From assembly GCA_024364735.1 (NCBI GenBank), contig JAGFNQ010002597.1, positions 186,001 to 250,000 on the forward strand: a stretch of DNA of 64,000 nt. Reading direction: 5' to 3'. The stretch's first letter is position 1; each line of letters opens with the position of its first letter. This document shows, one piece after another, positions 24,365 to 35,034 of this stretch. The notes beneath the pieces were generated by a model, which saw only the letters and a list, made by a program, of their open reading frames with translations, ran no database searches and was not told the DNA's origin. The translations under genes were made by a program, and so were the position numbers. Source of the DNA: Boesenbergia rotunda (Eukaryota; Streptophyta; Magnoliopsida; Zingiberales; Zingiberaceae).

Positions 24365-24553
24365 TGATGTGGATCTTGTCCCACTATATTATAGTTAAAT
24401 TAGATAGAATCTTGTAGCGTGGTTTGACCACATCTATGACTTGATTCTATAAATTTTCTATAATTCAGTGGGAGAATCATTTAATTAAAGGCCTAATTAA
24501 ATGAAAAAGGAATATGTTATTTAATTTTCTGCATTTTATTGTTGTAGATTGCC

Positions 24554-27500
24554 ATGTCGACAAACGCAAATACTCTCTCCCTGCGATCTGTCCTTGAGAA
24601 GGACAAGCTCAACGGAGCAAACTTCCTGGACTGGTACAGGAACTTGAGAATAGTTCTCAAGCAAGAACGTAAACTGTACGTTCTGGAGCAGCCTATTCCC
24701 GAGGCACCTCCTGCCAGTGCCACGCGAGCTGACCGTGATGCTCACAAGAAGCATCAAGATGACGCATTAGATGTGTCATGCCTTATGCTCGCAACCATGA
24801 ACTCTGAGCTTCAGAAGCAACATGAGTTAATGGATGCTTTCGATATGGTTGAGCATCTGCGTCAACTGTATCAAGGACAAGCAAGGCACGAGAGATTTGA
24901 GATCTCTAAGGCACTGTTTCAGTGCAAGATGCAAGAAGGGACTCCCGTAGGTCCCTATGTACTCAAGATGATTGGGTACATAGAGAATTTACAGAGATTG
25001 GGATTCCCACTGGGCCAAGAGCTGGCCACAGACTTGATCTTGCAGTCCCTACCCGAAAGTTATAGTCAATTTGTCATGAACTGGAACATGAATGAAATTG
25101 ACAAGCCCCTGCCTGAGATGCTCAGCATGTTAAGAACTGCTGAGCTCAATCTTAAGAAGGCCAAGCCCATTTTGATGGTGCAGAAGGACAAAGGTAAGGG
25201 CAAGCCCAAAGGCAAGGGAAAGTCTCAAGCCAAGGGCAAGGGCAAGGGCAAAGCACTGAAACCCAAAGGAGGGGTTGCCAAGGATGCTACCTGCTTCCAC
25301 TGTGGTGAGACCGGACACTGGAAGCGGAACTGCAAGAAATATATGGAAGATCTCCAGAAGAAGAGAAGTCAGACTTCTACTTCAGGTATTCATGTTATAG
25401 AAGTCAATTTGTCTATTTCTACATCATGGGTATTAGATACCGGATGTGCTTCTCACATTTGTACTAATGTGCAGGCGCTGAGAAATAGCAAGGCATTGAC
25501 AAAGGGCGAGGTGGACTTACGAGTTGGCAATGGAGCAAGAGTTGCTGCTGTTGCTATAGGAGTTTATATGCTATCTCTACCCTCTGGGCTTGTATTAGAG
25601 TTAGATGATTGTTATTATGTGCCTGCTCTGACTAAGAACATAGTTTCTGTTTCTTGTTTAGACAAGAAAGGATTTTCGTTTATAATAAAGAACAAATGTT
25701 GTTCAGTTTATTTAAATGAAATGTTCTATTGTAGTGCACCTCTGATGAACGGACTCTATCTTCTAGACTTAGAAAACCCTATCTATAACATAAATACCAA
25801 AAGGCTCAAGTCTAATGACTTGAACCAAACCTATATCTGGCACTGTCGCTTAGGCCATATAAATGAGAGTCGCCTATCCCAGCTCCATAGAGATGGTTTG
25901 CTGGACTCATTTGATTTTGAATCATTTGAGACATGCGAGTCTTGCCTTCTTGGCAAGATGACCAAGACTCCATTCAGTGGACACAGCGAAAGAGCAACCG
26001 ATTTGTTAGGTCTTATACATAGCGATGTATGTGGCCCTTTCAATGTTGCTGCCAGAGGTGGTTATATGTACTTCATTACATTTACTGATGATTTCAGTAG
26101 ATATGGTTATGTGTACTTGATGACACATAAGTCAGAATCCTTTGAAAAGTTCAAAGAATTCAAGAATGAAGTACAAAACCAGCTTGGCAGGAGTATTAAA
26201 ATACTTCGATCAGATCGAGGTGGAGAATACCTCAGCCATGAGTTCCGTGACTATCTAGCTGAGTGTGGGATTCTGTCCCAACTCACTCCTCCTGGAACAC
26301 CACAATGGAATGGTGTGTCCGAAAGGAGGAATCGTACCCTATTAGATATGGTGCGATCCATGATGAGTCACACAGATCTTCCTATATCCTTTTGGGGATA
26401 TGCTCTGGACACGGCAGCCTTCACTCTTAACCGTGTTCCATCAAAGGCTGTAGTAAAGACACCATATCAGATATGGACTGGGAAGAGTCCCCAGATGTCT
26501 TTTATGAGGATTTGGGGTTGTGAGGCTTACGTTCGACGTCAAGTCTCAGACAAACTGGGACCCAAATCTGATAAGTGCTATTTTGTAGGATATCCCAAGG
26601 AAACGAAGGGATATTACTTCTACATTCCCAGTCAGCACAAAGTGTTTGTGGCGAAGACTGGGGTTTTTCTAGAAAGGGACTTTGTTTTTAGAAAAACTAG
26701 TGGGAGTACGTTCGATCTTGAAGAACTTCAAGATATGGACCAAAGCACTGAGGCCTTGATGGAGGTTGAACAGGAACCACAAAGTGTTGTGGATCATGAG
26801 GTTGTTACACAAGGAGTTATGCAACAACATCCTGTTCAAGTAGACCTACCTCTTCGCAGGTCTGGTAGGGTACGTCATCAGCCTGAGAGATATTCATTTC
26901 TCTTGTCTGATGACAATGACGTTGTGCTCATTGAGAATGAGCCTACAACCTATCAGGAAGCTGTGATGAGCCCAGACTCTGAGAAATGGCTTGAGGCCAT
27001 GAGATCCGAGATGGATTCCATGTACACCAACCAAGTTTGGACCTTAGTTGATCCACCTGAAGGGGTAAAACCAATTGGGTGTAAGTGGGTCTTTAAGAGA
27101 AAGACTGACATGGGAGGACTTACGCATACCTATAAGGGTAGACTGGTAGTAAAGGGTTTCAAACAAATTCATGGTATTGACTATGATGAAACCTTTTCTC
27201 CAGTAGCGATGTTCAAGTCCATTCGGATCATGCTTGCTATTGCAGCATACCACGATTATGAGATCTGGCAGATGGATGTCAAAACCGCCTTCCTGAATGG
27301 GAACCTACTCGAGGATGTGTACATGACACAACCTGAGGGTTTTGTAGATCCAAAGCATACTGGCAGAGTATGCAAGCTGCAAAGGTCCATTTATGGACTA
27401 AAGCAAGCTTCTCGGAGCTGGAATCTTCGATTCGATGATGCAATCAAACAGTTTGGTTTCATCAAGAATGAAGATGAACCCTGTGTCTACAAGAGGGTTG

Positions 27501-28519
27501 AAGGAAACATAGTAGTTTTCCTCATATTGTATGTGGATGACATACTACTCATTGGGAATGATATTCCTATGCTTCAGTCTGTGAAGACTTGGCTGGGGAA
27601 TTGTTTCTCAATGAAGGACTTAGGTGAAGCAGCCTGTATTTTAGGCATCAAGATCTATAGAGATAGATCTAAGAGATTGCTTGGCCTAAGTCAGAGTACA
27701 TATATTGACAAGGTCTTACTTCGGTTTGCCATGCAGAATTCCATGAAAGGATTTCTGCCTATGTCACATGGTATGAGTCTTTCGAAGACTCAAAGTCCCT
27801 CTTCTAGAGAGGAGAGAGACCGCATGGATCAGATCCCTTATGCCTCGGCCATAGGATCTGTCATGTACGCCATGCTATGTACTCGTCCTGATGTCTCGTA
27901 TGCTTTAAGTATGACGAGCAGATACCAGTCAGATCCAGGTGAGCGTCACTGGATAGCGGTCAAGAATATTCTTAAGTACTTGAGAAGGACTAAAGAATAT
28001 TTCTTGATATATGGAGGCGATGAGGAGCTAACTGTAAAGGGTTACAGTGATGCCAGCTTCCAAACCGACCAGGATGATTATCGGTCGCAGTCAGGGTTCG
28101 TGTTTTGTCTGAATGGCGGCGCTGTGAGCTGGAAGAGTTCGAAGCAGGACACAGTTGCTGATTCTACAACAGAGGCTGAGTATATTGCTGCATCAGAGGC
28201 AGCAAAGGAGGCAGTTTGGATCCGCAAGTTCGTTGCAGAGCTTGGGGTGGTTCCTAGCATTGCAGATCCCATAGAGCTCTATTGTGACAATAATGGAGCT
28301 ATTGCGCAGGCTAAGGAACCTCGCTCACACCAGCGGACCAAACATATACTACGGCGCTTCCATCTCATTCGAGAGATCATCGATAGAGGAGATGTGAAGA
28401 TATGCAGAGTACCCACAGAGGCGAATGTCGCAGATCCCCTGACCAAGGCTTTGGCACAGACAAAGCATGATGGTCACACTAGATCATTGGGTATTAGATA
28501 CTACAGTGATTGGCACTAG
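24554..28519 (+). CDS. copia gag-pol polyprotein, intact
   Basis: Encodes the capsid and all enzymes for cytoplasmic reverse transcription and nuclear integration. One open frame of 1321 residues from ATG 24554. Order: UBN2-type gag (about 1-230), a lysine/glycine-rich basic stretch (about 203-240), zinc knuckle CX2CX4HX4C at 247-260, aspartic protease DTG at 295-297, GAG-pre-integrase block (about 420-475), integrase core with D491, D554 and E590 (35 residues between the last two), reverse transcriptase with YVDD at 993-996, and RNase H starting near D1166. All catalytic residues are present and there is no stop or frameshift. Gag and pol share a frame, as is usual for this group, so the protease must release the parts. 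Wording of the integrase and RNase H is close to BARE-1/Angela, so Angela/Tork clade is likely. It starts 1.47 kb after the PBS and stops just before the PPT. Confidence 0.97.
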   Translation: MSTNANTLSLRSVLEKDKLNGANFLDWYRNLRIVLKQERKLYVLEQPIPEAPPASATRADRDAHKKHQDDALDVSCLMLATMNSELQKQHELMDAFDMVEHLRQLYQGQARHERFEISKALFQCKMQEGTPVGPYVLKMIGYIENLQRLGFPLGQELATDLILQSLPESYSQFVMNWNMNEIDKPLPEMLSMLRTAELNLKKAKPILMVQKDKGKGKPKGKGKSQAKGKGKGKALKPKGGVAKDATCFHCGETGHWKRNCKKYMEDLQKKRSQTSTSGIHVIEVNLSISTSWVLDTGCASHICTNVQALRNSKALTKGEVDLRVGNGARVAAVAIGVYMLSLPSGLVLELDDCYYVPALTKNIVSVSCLDKKGFSFIIKNKCCSVYLNEMFYCSAPLMNGLYLLDLENPIYNINTKRLKSNDLNQTYIWHCRLGHINESRLSQLHRDGLLDSFDFESFETCESCLLGKMTKTPFSGHSERATDLLGLIHSDVCGPFNVAARGGYMYFITFTDDFSRYGYVYLMTHKSESFEKFKEFKNEVQNQLGRSIKILRSDRGGEYLSHEFRDYLAECGILSQLTPPGTPQWNGVSERRNRTLLDMVRSMMSHTDLPISFWGYALDTAAFTLNRVPSKAVVKTPYQIWTGKSPQMSFMRIWGCEAYVRRQVSDKLGPKSDKCYFVGYPKETKGYYFYIPSQHKVFVAKTGVFLERDFVFRKTSGSTFDLEELQDMDQSTEALMEVEQEPQSVVDHEVVTQGVMQQHPVQVDLPLRRSGRVRHQPERYSFLLSDDNDVVLIENEPTTYQEAVMSPDSEKWLEAMRSEMDSMYTNQVWTLVDPPEGVKPIGCKWVFKRKTDMGGLTHTYKGRLVVKGFKQIHGIDYDETFSPVAMFKSIRIMLAIAAYHDYEIWQMDVKTAFLNGNLLEDVYMTQPEGFVDPKHTGRVCKLQRSIYGLKQASRSWNLRFDDAIKQFGFIKNEDEPCVYKRVEGNIVVFLILYVDDILLIGNDIPMLQSVKTWLGNCFSMKDLGEAACILGIKIYRDRSKRLLGLSQSTYIDKVLLRFAMQNSMKGFLPMSHGMSLSKTQSPSSREERDRMDQIPYASAIGSVMYAMLCTRPDVSYALSMTSRYQSDPGERHWIAVKNILKYLRRTKEYFLIYGGDEELTVKGYSDASFQTDQDDYRSQSGFVFCLNGGAVSWKSSKQDTVADSTTEAEYIAASEAAKEAVWIRKFVAELGVVPSIADPIELYCDNNGAIAQAKEPRSHQRTKHILRRFHLIREIIDRGDVKICRVPTEANVADPLTKALAQTKHDGHTRSLGIRYYSDWH

Positions 28520-28524
28520 TGCTA

Positions 28525-28533
28525 GTGGGAGAT
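28525..28533 (+). other. polypurine tract of the complete copia element
   Basis: AGTGGGAGAT-type purine run directly before the 3' LTR start TGTTGG at 28534; primes plus-strand synthesis. Confidence 0.85.
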
Positions 28534-30294
28534 TGTTGGTGAGAGCCCTAGAGTCGATCATGTAATGATTGTATGGACTAATTTGTATCATATTCCTATG
28601 TATAAATAAAGGCATGTTTTATGGTTATTATACTTACGTGTATTTGTGCCAATTAGCTAAGTATAATAATGTCCTTGAGTAGAAGGTTCTTATCTATATC
28701 AATCGATTGGTTGAATCGATAGTGAGATGATATGGAGAACACTACTCTAAATTATTCCTAGTCGAGTATTAACATTCAGGGACAATGTTAATACGTAGAG
28801 ACTAGCATGTAGGTCAACATGATGACTTGATCTCATAAGTCATGGATATAGAGATATCAAGTTGACACATGGGTATGCATTAGAGAATGTATATTGAATG
28901 ACCCGCCATGAGAAAGTATCATGGATCGTTATATGAGTGTCATATACTTTCTCATGTGGCTATTAGTATGACTATTAGTCCTTGGACCTGAAGTCACCAT
29001 GGATTCCTACATAAGGAGTTGCGTACTTTGGCTTCGTCAAACGTCACCCGTAAATGGGTGGACTATAAAGGCGATTACTGGGTATGTAACAAATTATGGA
29101 GAGGGATGTGAGTGATGTAGATGGGATCTATCCCTCCTATATGACGGGAGCGATATCATATTCTTGATAGAGTGAGACCACAAAGTGCATGGCCATGCCC
29201 AAGTGAGTCAATATGAGATATTGAGCTCACTTGATTAGTGTGAGTCTACTTGGAGTTCAAGATATAGATTGACTCGAGGATGACACGGTCTATGCCTCAA
29301 TTGAGTCAATCTAGATATCAAGGATAGAGGGACATTATCATATATTGTGAGAGTCACAATTATTAGTCACAAGGTGATGTTGGATCTCAACATTCTTGTA
29401 ACTTGGGTAGCAATGATGTGTTGCTAGATACCGCTCATTGCTTATGTTTCTAAGAGGTTAGAAGCATTGCCAACGTTACAAGAACCTATAGGGTCACACG
29501 CAAAGGACAAATAGATGGAGAAAAATTGAAGTCAAGTTTGACTTGACTAAATATGGAAAGTCCATAAAAGGCAAGTTTGACTTGACCTAAATCCAAATCA
29601 AGTTTGACTTGACTTGGTTCCACTTCAAGTTAGACTTGACATGGGAGAAGAAATGGAGTCAAGCTTGACTTGACTAAATATGGAAAGTCCATAAAAGGCA
29701 AGTTTGACTTGACCAAAAACCACCTCACCTTGAATTGACCAAGTGATGACTTGGCTTGGTTTTTGACTAAATGTGTATGCCACATCATTTCCAAAGTGGT
29801 AACCCCTCCCATTTGAATTTGAATTCAAATGGAGGAGGTTATGGCATGTTATGGCCGGCCACTTAATGGCCATTAATGGCCATTAAGTGGCCGGCCACCA
29901 AGGGTGAACAAAAAGGGATTTTGGTTCCCTTTTTGTGTGTGGCTCTTCTTCTTCCTTTTGAGATTTTCTTTTTGAAGATCTTGCTCTACTTCTCCTCTTG
30001 TCGAAACCGAGAAGGTGCTAGCACACCTAAGGTTTTGATCCATCTATTTTGTTCGCGTGGATACATATAGAGGAGTGTCTGCCTTGATACTCTACGAGAT
30101 CCGGCGGCTTTTGGACAAGCGGGAAAGCGAAGGGCTACGCATCAAGGGTAATGGTTCTATCATGTAGATCTAATGTAGATTTAGTAGTGAAACTCGTACT
30201 CGTAATTTATTTTATGTTCGCACGGATCCCGTGGCCGAACTTCTGGGGTTTCCGCAACGCAAAAAGCGGTTTTTGCGGCCTAGAATGTCTTACA
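28534..30294 (+). mobile_element. 3' LTR of the complete copia element
   Basis: 1761 bp, collinear with the 5' LTR. Differences seen by eye: a C/T near 28554, a G/A near 29158, a small indel and substitution near 29459, two near 29662, one at about 29857, and three in the last eight bases (GTCTTACA against TTCCAACA). The following five bases, CAAGC, repeat the left flank, which confirms the end. Confidence 0.94.
29853..29896. repeat. 44-bp perfect palindrome in the LTR
   Basis: Self-complementary over 44 bases, GGCCGGCC arms around an ATTAAT centre with two inner GGCCATTAA-type arms. A 24-bp inverted repeat (CCATTTGAATT / AATTCAAATGG) lies just upstream at 29809-29832. The 5' LTR copy at 22628-22671 has one mismatch. 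Could extrude a cruciform or, in RNA, a long hairpin. Confidence 0.9.
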
Positions 30295-30299
30295 CAAGC

Positions 30300-31394
30300 A
30301 TGAGTATATGTTGGGGGAACTGCTAGGAGATCTCCATGTGGCAGAGGGCCTATTTCGTCATAGCTCGTAGGTCTTGGTTACTCAGAAGGTTTCTACTTCT
30401 ATGCCGAAAGGCAAGTAAAAGAAGAAACAAGGTGGGTTCAAGATGGTAGCAGCGGCAGCATCATAGGGACCTCTGACTGGCGTGAAGAAGCGAAAGGAAA
30501 GTACTTCACGTGTAAGCAATCTGGACACTGGAAGGCGAACTGTCCCCATCATCAAGACAAAGATATTTTTTCATGTTTAATCATTGAAACATGTTTAGCG
30601 GTGCTATCTACCAGTACCTGGTGTGTAGATACGGGAGTCACTGATCATGTTTGCAATACTCTGCAGGGGTTCCAGGAAACCCGACGGCTAGCTGATGGGG
30701 AAATCGTGGTCTACAAGGGCAATGCTATGGAGGTGGCAGCAGTTGCAGTGAGAGATTTTTATTTATCATTTGAGAGAAATAATGTGTTGGTTTTGAGAGA
30801 TTGCTTATATGTACCCTCTTTTAGAAAGAACTTAATTTCGGTTTCTAAATTAATCAAGGATGGATATTCTATTACTTTTAATAATAGAGTTGTTATAAAG
30901 AGAAATAGAGATATTATCTATTCGGGTATTATGGTTGGCAATCTATACATTCTAGAACCAAAGACTTCCACGATGCAAACAGAAGTAAATAGCTCATCAT
31001 CTAACCTAAATAAGAGAAAGGAACCGTCTTAAATGAACCAGACATATCTTTGGCACCTTAGGCTTGGTCATATTAACCGTAGTAGGATTCAGATGTTGAT
31101 AGCCGATGGGCCCTTGGGTTCATTGGTGGTGGAAGCCTTTCTGACCTATGAGTCTTGCTTGGAAGGTAAGATGACCAAGAGGTCGTTCAAGGCTAAGGGG
31201 TATAGGGCCAAAGACATGTTAGAATTAGTTCATTCTGATTTTGGTGGTCCTATGTCCATCCAGGATAGAGGTGATTTTCAATACTTCATCACTTTTATTG
31301 ATGATTATTCAAGGTATAGATACATTTACCTGATGCGCCGCAAGTTTGAATGCTTTGATAAGTTCAAAGAATTCAAGACTGATGTGGAGAAACA
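30300..31394 (+). pseudogene. family A copia gag end, protease and integrase N-half (copy 3)
   Basis: Resumes the gag broken at 21302. It carries several stops at 30380-30460, then a zinc knuckle at about 30511-30546 in which the first cysteine codon reads TAC (tyrosine), protease active site WCVDTG near 30628, the GAG-pre-integrase block (31033-31200) and the integrase start (HSDFGGP, IDDYSRY). A TAA at 31030-31032 splits the frame between protease and GAG-pre-integrase. The integrase is cut after VEKH at 31394 by the Sirevirus insertion; the remainder of the element is not in the window. Confidence 0.88.
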
Positions 31395-31930
31395 TGTTGG
31401 TGCAATTTGCACTAATAGTTAAACTTAAGTTTTGATGAATGACAAATAGGTTAAAGTTAGGCTTGCTTTTGGTTTTGACCTCTTTACTAAGTGTGCAGGG
31501 TTGAAAGACTTAGGACCTGATACCAGGCTGAAGTCCAGGGTGGTTGAGTCCTGGTGGGAAGTCCAGTTGGGTTCGCGAGGCCTGACAACTGGCTGAAGCC
31601 CAAGTTGGTTGAAACTTGGCAAAAAGACCAGGGTGGTTGAGCCCTGGCGGGAAGATCTGGTGGATTAAGAAGTTGAGTAGAGCTGTACGAGGTAAGTAAG
31701 GTAAGTCACTGGAGGAGCGAACCAGTGAGGACGGGTCCTATTTTAGGACTGTAGGTGCGGTCCAACATAGGCCCACTTTGGTGACCTCGGTTGAGTCCTG
31801 GTTAGATACTTATCCAGGTTTGGACGGGGTCTAATTAACTCTAAAAGCATTCTTATCTTAGTCCATTACAATAACTCTATTTTAGAGGTTTTATTTGATA
31901 TGTGAACTAATTAGATTTTGTAGGTAATAT

Positions 31931-32330
31931 TATAAATTATTCCTCATCTAAAGCCTCGGTGGAGGATATACTCTCATTTAAATTATTCGTATTTCTTATT
32001 TTATTTGAGAATAAAATTATAAATTATTCCTCATCTAAAGCCTCGGTGGAGGATAAATTCTCATTTAAATTATTTGTATTTCTTATTTTATTTGAGATGA
32101 TAAAATGTTATTCTGTACGAGAGTTTAAACTTTAAATTATTTTTTTTTAATTTAAGTGGTGCAAAGGATAGAAACGTTATCTTATTTGAATTATTCCAAA
32201 AAATATCTTACTAACTTTATTTAAATTATTTTTTATTTAAGTGGAGCAAAGGATAGAAACGTTATCTTCTTTGGATTATTTCAAAGAATAGCTTGCTAAC
32301 TTTATTTAAATTATTTTTTCAATGGAGCAT
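31931..32330 (+). repeat. AT-rich ~86-bp tandem duplications in the Sirevirus LTR
   Basis: A segment with CTCGGTGGAGGATA starts at 31931 and recurs at 32018 (87 bp apart). A second unit, with GCAAAGGATAGAAACGTTATC, appears at about 32161 and 32246 (about 85 bp apart). Short GGAGCATTCTTA repeats follow. Confidence 0.8.
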
Positions 32331-32539
32331 TCTTAATGGAGCATTCTTATTTATTCTTATTTTAATTTTAGTGGAGCATTCTTATCTTAATTTAAGTGGA
32401 GCATTTTTAATTAACTCTAAATGCATTCTTATCTTAATTTAATTAGCTATTTTTAAATTATTTAAGAATAGCTTGCTGATGGATAAAGTTTGGGCTGAGA
32501 AGATCATGCATCGGATTGAATATTGGCAGCTCGAGGCAC

Positions 32540-32547
32540 TATAAAAA
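32540..32547 (+). promoter_or_regulatory. TATA box of the Sirevirus LTR
   Basis: TATAAAAA in the context CACTATAAAAAGAAGC, about 550 bp before the LTR end, with no competing TATA-like site in that part. Confidence 0.55.
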
Positions 32548-33089
32548 GAAGCAAGCGAGCCCTCTAAAGACATATATTTTTTTAAGTCTGGTTCAAGCTT
32601 TGGCGCTCTCTGGCTTCCACGCTCCTCTGCTGCAGTTTGTGCTTTGACTCGACGCTGTCCGACTACTGCCGGAAGATCGCTCCCAACACCCAAGCTGCTT
32701 CTGATAATCATAAGTGTTGGGTAACACATTTTTATTTGTTCTGTCTGCACTGAAATTTATTAAGGGGGAAGTGTAGGGTTGTTACACTTCCGCTTAATCT
32801 TGTATTCGAATCGCTCTTCTGGGAGTTTACCGATAGAGAATTTTAGTGGATTGCCCACAGGAAAGGTTCAAGGAGCCTGGGCCTTCGAGTAGGAGTCGTC
32901 GAAGGCTCCGAACGAAGTAAAACTCATCGCTTATTTTTTATTGTTTTTTGCTTTCGTGTTTCGTTTTAATTCTTCCGCCACACATGTTTTTCAAAGCATC
33001 ATACGATTTTCTATCGACTCTGATTTTAAAATGAAAGTTTTAAAAGTCACGTGATTACCCCCCCCTCTCACGTGCATCGGTCCTACAAG

Positions 33090-33101
33090 TGGTATCAGAG
33101 C
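33090..33101 (+). other. primer-binding site of the Sirevirus-like element
   Basis: TGGTATCAGAGC, initiator methionine tRNA complement, two bases after the LTR end. Confidence 0.92.
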
Positions 33102-33364
33102 ACTGGTACGCTCTGAATCGGTGCAACCACCGTAAGAGCCGGGGGAGATCCAGTTTTTCGCATTTTGTGTTTTTCGTAGCACAATCTAAATTAGGTATTG
33201 TTGCTTAAATTTAGATCTTTTTCTTTTGTTCGTTCAGTTTTACTCGAATTTGGTGCAACACCATTTTGAATCGCTCTTCTCTTATTCATTTTTTTTTCGT
33301 ACCACACCACTAATCCAAGACTTAGTCTTGGAACGAGTTTTGTTGTTTTTTTTGTAAATCACAA

Positions 33365-35034
33365 ATGGCCCAGAGTGAAGGTTACAACACTGCTCGTCCT
33401 CCGTTCTTCAACGGGGAAGATTTCCCCTACTGGAAGCAGAGAATGGAAGTGTACCTCAAAACCGATATGGATCAATGGTTCGCGGTGCAAACTGGCTACG
33501 AACCGCCAATGGACGAGGGAAACAAGGCGCCACTGAAGCCCGATAGATGGAACCTGGAAATGAAGAAAAAAGCTCAGATCGAGTTCAAAGCGCAGAACAC
33601 CCTCCAGTGCGGACTAACCAAAGAAGAGCTGAACAGAATCGGACCAACCGAATCAGCAAAAGAACTTTGGGATAAACTAATTGAATTGCATGAAGGCACT
33701 ACTGATGCAAAGGTAACAAAAAGGGATTTGCTTTTAAATAAATTGTTTAATATGAAAATGCAGGAAGGAGAATCTGCAAGTCAACTTATGCTCGGATCAA
33801 GGACATACTAATTGGACTCCACCTGATTGGGCACAAACAAGAAAATAGAGACATTATAAGGTATGCACTAAATGCCTTTCCTAGAAATTCATTATGGGCA
33901 TCCATTGTAGATACTTATAAAATTTCTAGGAATCTTTCCAAAATAAATTTAGATGAACTATTTTGTGAATTAGAGTTGCATGAACAAACTAACGCCAAGG
34001 TCGAGAAAGGGTTTGCTTTGTTTACAGATTCTTCAAGAAAGGTCAAGTCAAAGAAGAATATTCAAGAAGAATCCGAAGAAGAACCAGAGTCAGACTCAGA
34101 CGACGAGGAGCATATGGTAAACTTGGTAAGAAAAGTCTTTGCCAAAAAGAAGAACAAGTTTTCAAAAAGGGACCTCCAAAAGATAATGAAGTCCATCAAC
34201 AATGAAGGTAAAAGCAAAATGACCTGCTTCAGCTGCAACAGAAAAGGGCACTTCAAACATGAATGCCCCTATAAAAAGGAGGACCAACCCAAGAAGAACA
34301 AGAAGAAGAAGGCTTTACAAGCCACTTGGGACGAGAGCTCGGACGACTCCTACAATGAACCACCAAATAATTCAAGTTACCTCGCGCTAATGGCAACCGG
34401 ACCTGGATCGGACTCGGAGAGTGACGAAGATTTCGAATACGAGTCGAGCCAAGAGATCGGACTCTTTTCGGAGGGCTCGACTAAGGTATACTTGGATTCA
34501 ATTAATAAAAAGTTTTTTAAGATTATCTCTATTTTAAATAAAAATTTGTTTGCATCTGAATCTAGGAATGACCAACTCCTTAAGGAAAATCAAGACCTTA
34601 AGGAGCAATTAATTAATACCAAAACCTTAACTGAATCAACTTAAAATGAAAGAACAATTGAACTTGAAAATGATAACTCCACCCTAAAGGGTGAAGTTCA
34701 AAACCTTAAGGACTTACTAACAACTTTTACAACCCGGTCCAAGAATCTTGACCTTATTCTTGGATCTCAAAAGGGCGTATACAATAAATCTTGGATAGGA
34801 TATAAATCAGGATCGACCCAAAAATCCTTTATCTCATTTGTCCACCCACGTGAAAATCGGCGAAAAGCATGGGTCCCGAAAGCTTACCTAACAAAGCAAG
34901 TAGGGCAGAACCAATACTATGTCCCCAAGAAGGGCATTCATTACATTGACCCTAAACACCCTACCTATAATTTAGGAGGAGGCACCAAATTAGTTGGCAC
35001 CTCAAAGTTACCCTTTACCCGTCTGGGTATCTAG
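33365..35034 (+). pseudogene. Sirevirus-like gag
   Basis: ATG 33365 opens a gag with the motif FFNGEDFPYWKQRMEVYL and the UBN2-type region to about 33790, where one base is missing and the frame shifts. It resumes through 33976-34644: acidic serine/glutamate stretch (34060-34115), lysine-rich part, zinc knuckle CX2CX4HX4C at 34225-34266, a second acidic stretch, then a heptad-like leucine-rich region (34550-34720) that could form a coiled coil. A TAA at 34642-34644 interrupts it; similarity continues to about 35030. A long gag with a coiled C-terminal extension is normal for the Sirevirus group. Confidence 0.82.

Larger units (their letters stand above)
23083..24553 (+). mobile_element. long 5' leader of the complete copia element
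   Basis: About 1.47 kb of non-coding leader between PBS and the gag-pol ATG. It has a GC-rich segment near 23340-23400 with pairing arms (CCCCGCGAGGGG) and a 30-bp direct repeat at 24209-24238 and 24327-24356, each copy forming a stem-loop. No open frame of note. Such leaders usually carry packaging, dimerisation and translation signals. Confidence 0.85.
21308..30294 (+). mobile_element. complete Angela/Tork-like copia retrotransposon (family B), TSD CAAGC
   Basis: 8987-bp element with two LTRs (21308-23069 and 28534-30294), PBS, leader, one gag-pol frame and PPT, flanked by CAAGC at 21303-21307 and 30295-30299. It sits in the gag of family A copy 3. The LTRs differ at about 11 sites by eye (about 0.6%). 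With the commonly used grass rate of 1.3e-8 per site per year this would be roughly a quarter of a million years, but the rate for this species is unknown. It has all parts needed for autonomous transposition. Confidence 0.95.
31395..33087 (+). mobile_element. 5' LTR of the Sirevirus-like element
   Basis: 1693 bp, TGTTGGTGCA to CCTACA, with the PBS two bases on. A small inverted repeat (GTGCAATTTGCAC) lies right at the start. Internal tandem duplications of about 85-87 bp occupy 31931-32330. Likely TATA box TATAAAAA at 32540-32547. Two CACGTG palindromes (33048-33053, 33069-33074) enclose a run of C near the 3' end. Confidence 0.88.
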
